This document shows positions 1 to 8,255 of a DNA stretch of 64,000 nt, piece by piece. Each line of letters begins with the position of its first letter. Position 1 is the stretch's first letter. The notes beneath the pieces are model-generated. The model searched no databases. It was not told the origin of the DNA and was given only the letters and a program-made list of their open reading frames with translations. The translations under genes and the position numbers were made by a program. Origin of the DNA: Pimelobacter simplex (lineage in GTDB: Bacteria; Actinomycetota; Actinomycetes; Propionibacteriales; Nocardioidaceae); contig NZ_CP096276.1 in the NCBI RefSeq assembly GCF_024662235.1, positions 2,666,001-2,730,000 on the forward strand, in the 5' to 3' direction.

Positions 1-1112
1 ACCTGGCGCGCGCCGAGAAGGCCGCCGCCGTCGACGCTCGCTACCGCGCCGCCCAGGTCGACGCGTCCTCGGCGGCATCGGTGACCGCGCTGTGCCGCGA
101 GCACCGGATCACGCACGTGATGAACGCCGTGGACCCGGTCTTCGACATGCCCGTCTTCGAGGGCGCGTTCGCCGCGGGCGCGGACTACCTCGACATGGCG
201 ATGTCGCTGTCGAAGCCGCACCCGGCGACGCCGTACGAGACGACGGGGGTCAAGCTCGGCGACGAGCAGTTCGCCGTCGCCGGCGAGTGGGAGGCCGCGG
301 GCCGGCTCGCCCTGGTCGGCATGGGCGTGGAGCCCGGGCTCTCCGACGTGTTCGCACGCTATGCCGCCGACCACCTGTTCTCCGAGATCGACGAGCTCGG
401 CACCCGCGACGGCGCCAACCTCGTGGTCACCGACGACGACGGCAACGAGATCTTCGCGCCGTCGTTCTCGATGTGGACCACGATCGAGGAGTGCCTCAAC
501 CCGCCGGTGATCTGGGAGAAGGAGCGCGGCTGGTTCACCACTCCCCCCTTCAGCGAGCCCGAGGTCTTCGACTTCCCCGAGGGCATCGGCCCGGTCGAGT
601 GCGTCAACGTCGAGCACGAGGAGGTGCTCCTCATGCCGCGCTGGGTCGACTGCAAGCGGGCGACCTTCAAGTACGGGCTCGGCTCGGAGTTCATCACCAT
701 CCTCCAGGTGCTGCACACCCTCGGCCTCGACCGCACCGACAAGGTGCGGGTCAAGGGCGTCGAGGTGTCCCCGCGCGACGTGGTCGCCGCGGTGCTGCCG
801 GACCCGGCGAGCGTCGGGCCGCGGATGACCGGCAAGACCTGCGCCGGGCTGTGGGTGACCGGCACCGGCAAGGACGGCGCGCCGCGCTCGACGTACCTCT
901 ATCACGTGGTGGACAACGCCTGGTCGATGGCGGAGTACGGCCACCAGTGCGTCGTGTGGCAGACCGCGGTCAACCCCGTCGTCGCGCTCGAGCTGCTCGC
1001 GACCGGCGTCTGGAAGGGCGCCGGCGTGCTCGGGCCCGAGGCCTTCGACGCGGTGCCCTTCCTCGACCTGCTCACCGCCTACGGATCGCCCTGGGGGCAA
1101 AGGGAGCAGTGA
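1..1112 (+). CDS. Saccharopine dehydrogenase-like NAD(P)-binding oxidoreductase (5' partial)
   Basis: The reading frame is open from the left edge, so the N-terminus with the nucleotide-binding loop lies outside the window. The visible part starts in the second half of the Rossmann domain (ITHVMNAVDP, then AGADYLDMA) and runs through the saccharopine-dehydrogenase C-terminal fold (VGMGVEPGLSDVFARY, GLGSEFITILQVL, YHVVDNAWSMAEYGHQCVVW). Family members reduce or oxidise amino-acid-derived imines such as saccharopine or lysine. The exact substrate cannot be read here. A class III aminotransferase and a CoA-acylating semialdehyde dehydrogenase lie about 2 kb downstream on the opposite strand, across an insertion sequence, which fits an amino-acid catabolic neighbourhood. 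The TGA at 1110-1112 is followed by a GC hairpin. Confidence 0.8.
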   Translation, partial: LARAEKAAAVDARYRAAQVDASSAASVTALCREHRITHVMNAVDPVFDMPVFEGAFAAGADYLDMAMSLSKPHPATPYETTGVKLGDEQFAVAGEWEAAGRLALVGMGVEPGLSDVFARYAADHLFSEIDELGTRDGANLVVTDDDGNEIFAPSFSMWTTIEECLNPPVIWEKERGWFTTPPFSEPEVFDFPEGIGPVECVNVEHEEVLLMPRWVDCKRATFKYGLGSEFITILQVLHTLGLDRTDKVRVKGVEVSPRDVVAAVLPDPASVGPRMTGKTCAGLWVTGTGKDGAPRSTYLYHVVDNAWSMAEYGHQCVVWQTAVNPVVALELLATGVWKGAGVLGPEAFDAVPFLDLLTAYGSPWGQREQ

Positions 1113-1128
1113 CGGCGGACCACGGACA

Positions 1129-1153
1129 GCCCGGCGCTGTGGGGGCGCCGGGC
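1129..1153 (+). terminator. GC-rich hairpin after the saccharopine dehydrogenase-like gene
   Basis: A perfect 9-bp stem (GCCCGGCGC / GCGCCGGGC) with a 7-nt loop sits 17 nt after the stop codon. There is no T-tract, as is common for actinobacterial terminators. It ends 10 nt before the target duplication of the IS element, so the insertion fell just outside the transcription unit. Confidence 0.5.
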
Positions 1154-1163
1154 GCGTCCACGC

Positions 1164-1169
1164 CCTAGG
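1164..1169. repeat. Target-site duplication, left copy (CCTAGG)
   Basis: CCTAGG directly precedes the left end of the IS and is repeated at 2251-2256 directly after its right end. It matches the NCTAGN target preference known for IS481 of Bordetella. This defines the IS ends and shows a complete, probably simple insertion. Confidence 0.75.
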
Positions 1170-2250
1170 TGTACCCGGCCATCAGGTTGGTAGCAGCCGG
1201 CTGATCGGCGGCTTACCTCCGAGTGCGCTGTGGCGGCGTTCAGTGTTGTAGTGCTCGAGCCAGGGCGCAAGGGCGGCTACTCGCTCGTCGTTGCTGGCGA
1301 AGGCGCGACGGTAGGCCCACTCGGTGGTCAGGGTCCGGTTGAGGCGCTCCACCTTCCCGTTCTGCCAGGGACAGTGCGGCTTGATGAACCTCTGCTTGAT
1401 GTCGTGCTCGGCGCATACGGCACGTAGCGACCATCGGTAGGCCCAGGCGTTGTCTGTCATCAGACGCTCGATCCGGGTGATGCCATGGGCTGCGAAGTAG
1501 TCGATCGCGCGCTCGAGGAACGCGGCGCAGGTCGGGCCCTTCTCGTCAGGCAGCACCTCGCTGTAGGCCAGGCGGGAGTGGTCGTCGACGAGTGAGTGAA
1601 CGAAGTCGAACCCGACCTTGGTGTTGCGATCGCGCATGATCGACCCGGCTCCGCGGCCGTGAGCCTTCCAGCCGCCGCCGGCGGGGATCTTGCCGAGCTT
1701 CTTGACATCCATGTGGACCAGCTCGCCAGGCCGCTCTCGCTCGTAGCGGGTCGCGGTCTGCTTCGAGGATCGGATCACCTCGCCGGTGATCGGATCCAGC
1801 TCGCGAAGGTAGGGCACGTGGTGGCGGCGCAGGATCCGCGACACTGTGCGGGCAGGAACGCCGACCTTCGCTCCGAGGACATCGGGTCCGTCGCGATGCT
1901 CGGCACGCGCGGTGAGAACCTTCTGCTCGACCTCGTTGCTGGTCTTGGTGGGCATCGAGTGGGGGCGTGAGGAGCGGGTGGCCAGGCCGTCTTCGCCTTC
2001 GGCGGTGTAGCGGTCGATCCAGGTCTTCACGCACTTGCGGGACACGCCCATCGCCGCAGCGATGTGGGCTTGTTTCCAGCCTGCTTGGTGGCGTTGGACG
2101 ATCAGGCGCCGACCGTGAACGGTCAGCCGGGCACTACCGTGGGACACGAGAACCTCCGGGTTGGAGTGGGCCTTAGACAAGCCACATCCCATTCGGAGGT
2201 TCTCGTTCGTTCAACCAGGCTCGCCGCTACCAACGTCCTGGCCGGGTACA
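1170..2250 (-). mobile_element. IS481-family insertion sequence, 1081 bp, intact ends
   Basis: The element is bounded by imperfect 25-bp terminal inverted repeats at 1170-1194 and 2226-2250. Both begin TGTACCCGGCCA and share GTTGGTAGC, with three mismatches between these blocks. CCTAGG flanks both sides as a 6-bp duplication. It carries one transposase gene on the minus strand whose stop codon lies inside the left repeat. Length, a single DDE transposase, TGT ends and CTAG targeting all fit IS481. The right-hand CTAG is also the left terminus of a MITE-like element (2252-2417), so the IS landed at the edge of an older insertion. Confidence 0.88.
1182..2147 (-). CDS. IS481-family DDE transposase
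   Basis: 321 aa. An N-terminal helix-turn-helix (about residues 10-60, QAHIAAAMGVSRKCVKTWIDRY) is followed by a second helical segment and an RNase-H-fold catalytic core. Candidate DDE residues are D147 (HMDVKKLG), D232 (MTDNAWAY) and E267 (WQNGKVERLNRTL), with the usual HYNTERRHSALGGKPP end. I chose the GTG at 2147 over an ATG 15 codons upstream because GGAGG sits 5 nt before it and family proteins begin SHGxARLTVHGRR. Stop at 1182-1184 in the left inverted repeat. No frameshift or stop is visible, so it is probably functional. Confidence 0.92.
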   Translation of the reverse strand: MSHGSARLTVHGRRLIVQRHQAGWKQAHIAAAMGVSRKCVKTWIDRYTAEGEDGLATRSSRPHSMPTKTSNEVEQKVLTARAEHRDGPDVLGAKVGVPARTVSRILRRHHVPYLRELDPITGEVIRSSKQTATRYERERPGELVHMDVKKLGKIPAGGGWKAHGRGAGSIMRDRNTKVGFDFVHSLVDDHSRLAYSEVLPDEKGPTCAAFLERAIDYFAAHGITRIERLMTDNAWAYRWSLRAVCAEHDIKQRFIKPHCPWQNGKVERLNRTLTTEWAYRRAFASNDERVAALAPWLEHYNTERRHSALGGKPPISRLLPT

Positions 2251-2251
2251 C

Positions 2252-2417
2252 CTAGGGCGTGTCTCCCAAGTCCGCGCCGTCGCGAGCGGTGTTTGCGGCC
2301 GATCTGGCAAGGCGGAGGGCCGAAGGCGGGCCGGAGGCCCGTCGAGTGCCCGACAACGCCGCCAGATCGAGTCGCAAACACCGCGCAGCAGGTGCGGACT
2401 TGGGAGACACGCCCTAG
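2252..2417. mobile_element. MITE-like non-coding element, 166 bp, with long inverted repeats
   Basis: Both ends carry CTAGGGCGTGTCTCCCAAGT (continuing TCCGC) in inverted orientation, at 2252-2275 and 2394-2417. Inner sequence also pairs imperfectly (GGTGTTTGCGGCCGATCTGGC near 2289 against its near complement near 2370). No protein is encoded. Both ends are CTAG, which may be part of the repeat or a 4-bp duplication. This is the structure of a miniature element mobilised by a transposase in trans. Which IS family would mobilise it is not known to me; its ends do not match the adjacent IS481 element. Confidence 0.7.
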
Positions 2418-2833
2418 TCCCCGCTGTGCACGACCTCGAGCGGCACCGTTGAACCCACGCTGACCCAGATCTCCTCGATCCAGGCGGTGACCACCTCGAC
2501 GATCGCCTCCGCCGGGTCGAACCCCGTCCCGCCGCCGTCGGGCTCCGGCACCGCGGGCTCGAGACCGTCCTCGGTGTGCACGACGCCGAACAGGTGGCGC
2601 ACGTCGTCGATCGGCTTGTTGAGCACGAAAAGGTCGGGCCCCTCGAACCGCGCCCAGACGTCGAACGTGCCCTCGCCGTCCTGGTCGGGGAAGACGTCGA
2701 CGACGATCCCCTGCACCCGGGCGGCGTCCGGGCCGGCGGCCACCTCGGCCACCCGGCGCAGCCGGGCGGTGACGTCGGCCGCGCGGGTATCGAGGATCCG
2801 GCGGAGGGCGGGGAGGTAGGCGTCGCGGTCCAC
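2414..2833 (-). CDS. Conserved hypothetical protein, possibly DUF6389 family
   Basis: 139 aa, acidic and soluble, with no signal peptide or membrane segment. The start ATG (2831-2833) gives MDRDAYLPALRRILD. The middle part (VQGIVVDVFPDQDGEGTFDVWARFEG) looks like a small beta-rich domain and the C-terminal part (AIVEVVTAWIEEIWVSVG) is helical. I recall similar actinobacterial proteins under DUF6389 but cannot verify it. Its TAG stop (2414-2416) lies within the CTAG terminus of the MITE-like element, so the insertion either spared the end of the gene or supplied a new stop. No function is proposed. Confidence 0.65.
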   Translation of the reverse strand: MDRDAYLPALRRILDTRAADVTARLRRVAEVAAGPDAARVQGIVVDVFPDQDGEGTFDVWARFEGPDLFVLNKPIDDVRHLFGVVHTEDGLEPAVPEPDGGGTGFDPAEAIVEVVTAWIEEIWVSVGSTVPLEVVHSGD

Positions 2834-2869
2834 GGCGCCACCCTAGGGAAGCGGTGGCAGACTCCCCCC

Positions 2870-3079
2870 ATGAGGCTCAGCGCACGCAACCAGATCCGCG
2901 GCACCGTCACGCACGTCGAGGTCGGCGCCGTCACCACCACCGTCAAGGTCCAGCTCGGCGGGGGCGACACGGTCACCTCGTCGATCACCCGCGAGGCGGC
3001 CGAGGAGCTCGGCATCGCGGTCGGCTCCGAGGTCACCATCGTGGTCAAGGCGAGCGACGTCCTGCTCGCCGTCGACTGA
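2870..3079 (+). CDS. Molybdenum-pterin-binding (Mop/TOBE) small protein
   Basis: 69 aa, a single Mop domain across the whole protein: MRLSARNQIRGTVTHVEVGA, then VTSSITREAAEELGIAVGSEV and VVKASDVLLAVD. Free-standing Mop proteins (molbindins) bind molybdate or tungstate oxyanions as oligomers and buffer the metal in the cytoplasm. Start is ATG at 2870, 36 bp from the divergent hypothetical gene. A molybdenum hydroxylase lies at the far end of this window but is not linked to it. No molybdate transporter is adjacent, so a role in storage or sensing is inference. Confidence 0.85.
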   Translation: MRLSARNQIRGTVTHVEVGAVTTTVKVQLGGGDTVTSSITREAAEELGIAVGSEVTIVVKASDVLLAVD

Positions 3080-3085
3080 GCGGGG

Positions 3086-4438
3086 CTACGCCCCCGTGCA
3101 GTAGCGGTCGGCCACGTCGAGCGCCCGGTCCAGGATCGCGATCCCGGCCCGCGCCTCGTCGTCGCTGATCGTGCACGGCGGGACGACGTGGGTGCGGTTG
3201 AAGTGGACGAACGGCCACAGGCCTTCGGCCTTGCACGCCGCGGCGAGCTCGGCCATCGGGGCGGCCGCCGGACCGGAGGCGTTGAACGGCACGAGCGGCT
3301 CGCGCGTCGTACGGTCGCGGACGAGCTCGAGCGCCCAGAAGGCGCCGAGGCCGCGCACCTCACCCACGCTCGGGTGCCGCTCGGCCAGGGCCCGCAGCTC
3401 GGGGCCGAGCACCTCGTCGCCGAGGCGCCGGGCGTTCTCGACGACCTTCTCCTCGCGCATCACGTTGATGCTGGCCACCGCCGACGCGCAGGCCAGCGGG
3501 TGACCGGAGTAGGTGAGGCCGCCGGGGAACGGGCGGTCGGCGAAGGTCGCCGCGATCTCCGCGGAGATGACGACGCCGCCGAGCGGCACGTAGCCGGAGT
3601 TGACGCCCTTGGCGAAGGTGATCAGGTCGGGCGTGACACCCCAGCGGTCGACGGCGAACCACTCGCCGCAGCGGGCGAACCCGGCCATCACCTCGTCGGC
3701 GACCAGCACGATGCCGTACTCGTCGCACAGGGCGCGGACGCCGGCCAGGTAGCCCTCGGGCGGGACCAGGATGCCGTTGGTGCCGACGACGGTCTCGAGG
3801 ATGATCGCCGCGATCGTCTGGGGCCCCTCGACCGCGACCAGGTCGCGCAGGTGGCTCAGCGCGCGCTCGCACTCCTCGGCCTCGGTGGTGGCGTGGAACG
3901 CCGAGCGGTAGAGGTAGGGACCCCAGTAGCGCACGACGCCGGACATGCCCGGCTCGGAGGCCCAGCGGCGCGGGTCGCCGGTCAGCGCGATGGCGCCCGC
4001 GGTGGCGCCGTGGTAGCTGCGGTAGGCGGCCAGCACCTTGTGCCGACCGGTGTGCAGGCGCGCCATCCGGATGGCGTTCTCGTTGGCCTCGGCGCCGCCG
4101 TTGGTGAAGAACACCTTGTCGAGGTCGCCCGGGGCGACCTCGGCGATGAGCCGGGCGGCCTCGGCGCGCACGTCGTTGGCGAAGCCCGGCGCGAGCGTGC
4201 TCAGCCGGCCCGCCTGCTCCTGGATCGCGGCGACGATCGCCGGGTGCTGGTGGCCGATGTTGACGTTGACCAGCTGCGAGGAGAAGTCGAGGTAGCGCGT
4301 GCCGTCGGCGTCCCAGAAGTACGAGCCCTCGGCGCCGGCGATCGGCAGTGGGCTGATCTGGGCCTGGGCCGACCAGGAGTGGAAGACGTGGTCCTTGTCG
4401 AGGCGCCGGATGGTGGCGGCGTCGTAGTCGAGCTCCAT
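3086..4438 (-). CDS. Class III PLP-dependent aminotransferase (omega-amino acid:pyruvate type)
   Basis: 450 aa, the usual family length. PLP-binding Lys277 lies in ITFAKGVNSGYVPLGG. The cofactor-contact segments TNGGAEANENAIRMAR and the YHGATAGAIALTGDPRRW region are present, as is VADEVMAGFARCGEWFA just before the lysine. Such enzymes move an amino group from omega-amino acids (beta-alanine, taurine, GABA-like compounds) to pyruvate or 2-oxoglutarate. Start is the ATG at 4438 with GAGGAGG 5 nt upstream. The upstream gene of the operon, 10 nt away, is a CoA-acylating semialdehyde dehydrogenase, so the product is probably malonate or methylmalonate semialdehyde. Beta-alanine is the best substrate guess. 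Confidence 0.88.
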   Translation of the reverse strand: MELDYDAATIRRLDKDHVFHSWSAQAQISPLPIAGAEGSYFWDADGTRYLDFSSQLVNVNIGHQHPAIVAAIQEQAGRLSTLAPGFANDVRAEAARLIAEVAPGDLDKVFFTNGGAEANENAIRMARLHTGRHKVLAAYRSYHGATAGAIALTGDPRRWASEPGMSGVVRYWGPYLYRSAFHATTEAEECERALSHLRDLVAVEGPQTIAAIILETVVGTNGILVPPEGYLAGVRALCDEYGIVLVADEVMAGFARCGEWFAVDRWGVTPDLITFAKGVNSGYVPLGGVVISAEIAATFADRPFPGGLTYSGHPLACASAVASINVMREEKVVENARRLGDEVLGPELRALAERHPSVGEVRGLGAFWALELVRDRTTREPLVPFNASGPAAAPMAELAAACKAEGLWPFVHFNRTHVVPPCTISDDEARAGIAILDRALDVADRYCTGA

Positions 4439-4448
4439 GGTCGCCTCC

Positions 4449-5939
4449 TCAGCGGGTCCGCGGGAAGCCGAGGTCGACGCTCGACGTGGCCGGGTCGGGC
4501 CAGCGCGAGGTGATGACCTTGCCGCGGGTGTAGAAGCTGATGCCCTCGGGGCCGTACATGTGGGTGTCGCCGAAGAGCGAGTCCTTCCAGCCGCCGAACG
4601 AGTAGTAGGCGACCGGGACCGGGATCGGCACGTTGATGCCGACCATGCCGACCTGGACGTCGTACTGGAAGCGGCGCGCGGCGCCGCCGTCGCGGGTGAA
4701 GATCGCGGTGCCGTTGGCATAGCGGTTGGCGTTGATGAGCGCCAGGCCCTCGTCGTAGGTGTCCACGCGGACCACGCCGAGCACGGGGCCGAAGATCTCG
4801 TCGGTGTAGACGGTCATCTCGGGCGTGACGTTGTCGAGCAGCGTGGTGCCGAGGAAGAAGCCCTCGGCCGGGACGTCGGCCGTGCGGCCGTCGACCACGA
4901 CGGTGGCGCCCTCCGCCTCGCCGGCGTCGACGTAGCCCGCGACCTTGTCGCGGTGCTCGCGGGTGATGAGCGGGCCCATGTCAGTGCCCTCGGCGGCACC
5001 GTCGCCGACGACGAGCTTGGGCAGCCGCAGCGCGATCGCGTCGACCAGCGGGTCCGCGATGTCGCCGACCGCGACCGCGACGGACAGCGCCATGCAGCGC
5101 TCGCCCGCGGCGCCGTAGGCGGCCGAGACGATGGCGTCGGCGGCGACGTCGAGGTCGGCGTCGGGCAGCACGAGCGCGTGGTTCTTGGCGCCGCCGAGGG
5201 CCTGGACGCGCTTGCCGTGGGCGGTGCCGGTCTCGTAGATGTACTTGGCGATGGGCGTCGAGCCGACGAAGCTCACCGCCGCGACGTCGGGGTGGGTCAG
5301 CAGCGCGTCGACCGCCTCCTTGTCGCCCTGGACGACGGTGAAGACGCCGTCGGGCAGCCCCGCCTCCTGCCACAGCCGGGCGATCCAGAGCGCGGCGCTC
5401 GGGTCCTTCTCGCTGGGCTTGAGCACGAAGGCGTTGCCGCAGGCGATCGCGTTGGCGCACATCCACAGCGGCACCATGGCCGGGAAGTTGAAGGGCGTGA
5501 TGCCGGCGACGACGCCGAGCGGCTGGCGGATGTCGTAGACGTCGACACCCGACGCGGCCTGCTCGGAGTAGCCGCCCTTGAGCAGCTGGGGCACGCCGGT
5601 CGCGAACTCGACGTTCTCGAGGCCGCGCGCGATCTCGCCGAGGGCGTCGGCGTGGACCTTGCCGTGCTCGGCGGTGATGATCCGGGCCAGCTCGTCGGAG
5701 CGCTCGTGGAGCAGCTCGCGGAAGGCGAACAGGACCGCCGCGCGCTGCGAGAGCGACGACCCGCGCCAGGCCGCGGCGGCGGCACCCGCGCGGGCGACCG
5801 CCGCGGAGACCTCGCTCGTGGAGGCCAGGTCGACCTCGGCGGTGACGGCGCCGGTGGCCGGGTTGTGCACGGGCGCCGTACGGCCCGAGGTGCCGGTGAC
5901 GACCTGGCCGTCGATCCAGTGGGAGACGCGTTCGCTCAT
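4449..5939 (-). CDS. mmsA: CoA-acylating (methyl)malonate-semialdehyde dehydrogenase
   Basis: 496 aa aldehyde dehydrogenase. Catalytic Cys282 sits in GERCMALSVAVAVG. The substrate/NAD region has GITPFNFPAMVPLWM, the MMSDH-type sequence, and the C-terminus ends SFGGWKDSLFGDTHMYGPEG, typical of IolA/MmsA. The enzyme oxidises methylmalonate or malonate semialdehyde with NAD and CoA to propionyl-CoA or acetyl-CoA, releasing CO2. The start ATG at 5939 gives MSERVSHWIDG; a longer frame upstream has no family similarity. It is the first gene of a two-gene operon with the aminotransferase. The 146-bp gap upstream is shared with a divergent exported protein. Confidence 0.92.
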   Translation of the reverse strand: MSERVSHWIDGQVVTGTSGRTAPVHNPATGAVTAEVDLASTSEVSAAVARAGAAAAAWRGSSLSQRAAVLFAFRELLHERSDELARIITAEHGKVHADALGEIARGLENVEFATGVPQLLKGGYSEQAASGVDVYDIRQPLGVVAGITPFNFPAMVPLWMCANAIACGNAFVLKPSEKDPSAALWIARLWQEAGLPDGVFTVVQGDKEAVDALLTHPDVAAVSFVGSTPIAKYIYETGTAHGKRVQALGGAKNHALVLPDADLDVAADAIVSAAYGAAGERCMALSVAVAVGDIADPLVDAIALRLPKLVVGDGAAEGTDMGPLITREHRDKVAGYVDAGEAEGATVVVDGRTADVPAEGFFLGTTLLDNVTPEMTVYTDEIFGPVLGVVRVDTYDEGLALINANRYANGTAIFTRDGGAARRFQYDVQVGMVGINVPIPVPVAYYSFGGWKDSLFGDTHMYGPEGISFYTRGKVITSRWPDPATSSVDLGFPRTR

Positions 5940-6085
5940 GGGTCCGACGATATGTGTCAGCAGTGACCCCCGCAAAGGGTCTATTGACCTGTGACAAACG
6001 GAGGCCCGGGCGTGGGTAAAGGCTTCCCCGAACCCCCGCGGACCGGGCGTCCGGGTCCTAGCGTCGGCCCCCAGGGGGTACGACC

Positions 6086-7906
6086 ATGGGGATGCTCGCC
6101 CGGCGGCTCACGGCCGCGCTCACGACCGCGCTGCTGCTGGTGGCGGCCGGCTCCGTCGTCTCGACCGGTGCGGCCGGTGCGGTGGTCGCGGCGGGCCGCC
6201 CGTCGCCACCCCGGTCCGTGGGCGCGGCGCCCGCGGACGGCGCGATCCGGGTGACCTGGACGGCGCCCGCGCGCAAGGGCGGCAGCCGGATCGACCGGTA
6301 CGCCGTGCAGCGGCGCACCGCACCCTCCGGCGCCTGGTCCCCGGTGCGCAAGGTGTCCGGGGCGACCCGCGCCTGGACCGTGACCGGACTCCGCAACGGC
6401 ACGCGCTACGGCATCCGGGTGCGGGCGCACACCGCGTCCGGGTGGGGGCGGTGGAGCGCCGAGGCGACCGCCGTGCCGCGCGGGACGCCCGGCCCGGTGC
6501 TGACCCCGGAGGCCGACGGCTACCGCGCGGCGCTCGGCGTCTACTGGCAGGCGCCGCCCGTGACCAACGGCGGGCCGATCGACCACTACCGCGTCGAGAT
6601 CGGCACCGACGGCGCGACCTGGACCACCGCCGTGGACCACGCGGCCGTCGCCACCGCGGCCGCCCCCGTGCTCGTCACGGGACTGACCCCCGGCACCCGC
6701 TACTGGGTCCGGGTCCGCGCGCACAACGCGGCCGGCTACGGCCCGGGCAGCGGCGCCGGGCCCTACCGCGTGCTCACCGCCCCGAATCCCGTCACCGACC
6801 TGGTCGCCACCCCGGGCGACACCACCGCGACCCTGACCTGGACCGAGCCCACCGTCGCCAACGGCATCCCCGCGGCGACCGGCTACAAGGTCGAGGCGAG
6901 CACCGACGACGGCGGCACCTGGACCGAGCTCGCGCTGACCACCGCGCCCACCTACACGGCCACCGGCCTGGCCAACGGCACGTCCTACCGGTTCCGGGTC
7001 AGCGCCCGGGCGAGCAACGCCCGCCTCGGGTACGGCGCCCCGACGCTCGCCTCCCCCACCCTCCCGGTCGGCGCACCGGGCGCCCCGCGCGACCCCGGGC
7101 TCGGCTGGGACCCGGAGGCCGCGACCTACCGGCTCACCTGGACCGCGCCCGCGGGCGACGGCGGTGACCCGGTCGCGCACTACCTCGTCCAGCAGGGCAC
7201 GCTCCCCGAGCAGCAGGTCACCGCACCCGCGACGGACCTCGACGTGGGCGCGGCCGCGCTCGACGACGGCTTCCGGGTGCGGGCGTGCAACGGGCACGGG
7301 TGCGGGCCGTGGACCACGGTGGTCGGGCCGGTGCCCGCGCCCGTGGGCGACCTGACGGCGGACGCGGCGCGCGCGGGGGCGTCGTACACGGTGACGGTGG
7401 GGTGGACCGCTCCGGGCAATGCGGCGGTGACGTCGTACCAGGTGCTGCGGAGCAGCGACGGGACCACCTTCACCGAGGTCGGGACCACCGCCGCGACGAC
7501 CTTCAGCGACCCGACGGCGGTGGCCGCGACGTCGTACACCTACCGGGTGGTGGGGCGCTACGCCGGCGGCAGCGGACGCCCGGCGTCGGTCGACGTGGCG
7601 ACCGGACCGCTCTACGACCTCGCCCTGACACCGGCGTCGGTGCTGGTCGACGAGGGTGGGACCGCGCTGCTGGCAGTCTCGCTCGACCGTCCCGCGGCAG
7701 CCGACACGGTGGTCGTGGTGACCTCCACGGACCCGGACGCCGCGGCGCCCGCGAGCCCCACCGTCACCATCCCGGCCGGGCAGACCTCGGCCACCATCAC
7801 CGTCCTCGCCCTCCCGGACGCCGACAGCGACGACGAGGTGGTGACGTTCACGGTGGACCTCGGCGGCCAGACCCGGACCGCGACGGTGACCGTGCTCGAC
7901 GGCTGA
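6086..7906 (+). CDS. Exported fibronectin type III repeat protein with C-terminal Calx-beta-like domain
   Basis: 606 aa. A signal peptide covers about residues 1-33 (RR, then a hydrophobic stretch ending STGAAGAVVA). About five fibronectin III modules follow, recognisable from repeated W(T/Q)AP, YxVxx(R/S) and TRYxxRVRAHN patterns starting near residues 38, 140, 235, 335 and 420. The final 100 residues (LTPASVLVDEGGTALLAVSL to TFTVDLGG) resemble a Calx-beta domain. There is no catalytic domain, sortase motif or membrane anchor, so it is probably a secreted or wall-associated adhesion or spacer protein. Start ATG has AGGGGG about 8 nt upstream; a second ATG lies two codons later. Confidence 0.82.
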   Translation: MGMLARRLTAALTTALLLVAAGSVVSTGAAGAVVAAGRPSPPRSVGAAPADGAIRVTWTAPARKGGSRIDRYAVQRRTAPSGAWSPVRKVSGATRAWTVTGLRNGTRYGIRVRAHTASGWGRWSAEATAVPRGTPGPVLTPEADGYRAALGVYWQAPPVTNGGPIDHYRVEIGTDGATWTTAVDHAAVATAAAPVLVTGLTPGTRYWVRVRAHNAAGYGPGSGAGPYRVLTAPNPVTDLVATPGDTTATLTWTEPTVANGIPAATGYKVEASTDDGGTWTELALTTAPTYTATGLANGTSYRFRVSARASNARLGYGAPTLASPTLPVGAPGAPRDPGLGWDPEAATYRLTWTAPAGDGGDPVAHYLVQQGTLPEQQVTAPATDLDVGAAALDDGFRVRACNGHGCGPWTTVVGPVPAPVGDLTADAARAGASYTVTVGWTAPGNAAVTSYQVLRSSDGTTFTEVGTTAATTFSDPTAVAATSYTYRVVGRYAGGSGRPASVDVATGPLYDLALTPASVLVDEGGTALLAVSLDRPAAADTVVVVTSTDPDAAAPASPTVTIPAGQTSATITVLALPDADSDDEVVTFTVDLGGQTRTATVTVLDG

Positions 7907-7976
7907 TCCCGGCGTTCGACGGTGCTGTTGCGGCCACGGCCACCTGGCCGTCGCCCGCGGCACCTATCCTCGGGCC

Positions 7977-8255
7977 ATGCCCGAGCGCTGGGTCTCCTAC
8001 GAGCCGACCGACGAGACCGAGCCCCCGCCGCCGCCGGCTCCCTCGCGGCTGCCTGCCCTGCTCGCGGTCGCCGCCGTGGCCGTCGTCGTCGCCGGGATCG
8101 TCGGACTGGTCGCCGCGGCGTCGTCCGGCAAGGACGACGACGAGCCGGCCCGCCGGGTCACCACGGTCACGAGCACGTCGTGGTCGACCTCGTGGTCGTC
8201 GTCGTGGTCGACCTCGTGGACCACCTCGACGACGACCACGACCACCTCACGCTGA
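7977..8255 (+). CDS. Small single-pass membrane protein with Trp/Ser/Thr repeat tail
   Basis: 92 aa. An acidic, proline-rich N-terminus (residues 1-23) is followed by one hydrophobic helix (about 25-50, LLAVAAVAVVVAGIVGLVAA), a charged KDDDEPARR patch, and a tail of STSW / SSSW / STSW repeats ending in a Thr run. The tail comes from a DNA repeat of the type TCGTGGTCGACC. It is a hypothetical protein with likely N-in topology and the Ser/Thr tail outside. Its stop codon overlaps the 3' end of convergent jetC by 9 nt. No function is proposed. Confidence 0.6.
   Translation: MPERWVSYEPTDETEPPPPPAPSRLPALLAVAAVAVVVAGIVGLVAAASSGKDDDEPARRVTTVTSTSWSTSWSSSWSTSWTTSTTTTTTSR

Noticed and set aside
1..1112. 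Naming the first gene lysine 6-dehydrogenase or saccharopine dehydrogenase LYS1/LYS9
   Set aside because: The N-terminus is missing and the visible part does not distinguish among family members, so only the family is given.
5940..6085. Promoter elements in the gap between the semialdehyde dehydrogenase and fibronectin genes
   Set aside because: TTGTCA on the minus strand is a fair -35, but no -10 hexamer is present at 16-19 bp, and a GTCA/TGAC pair nearby is too short to call.
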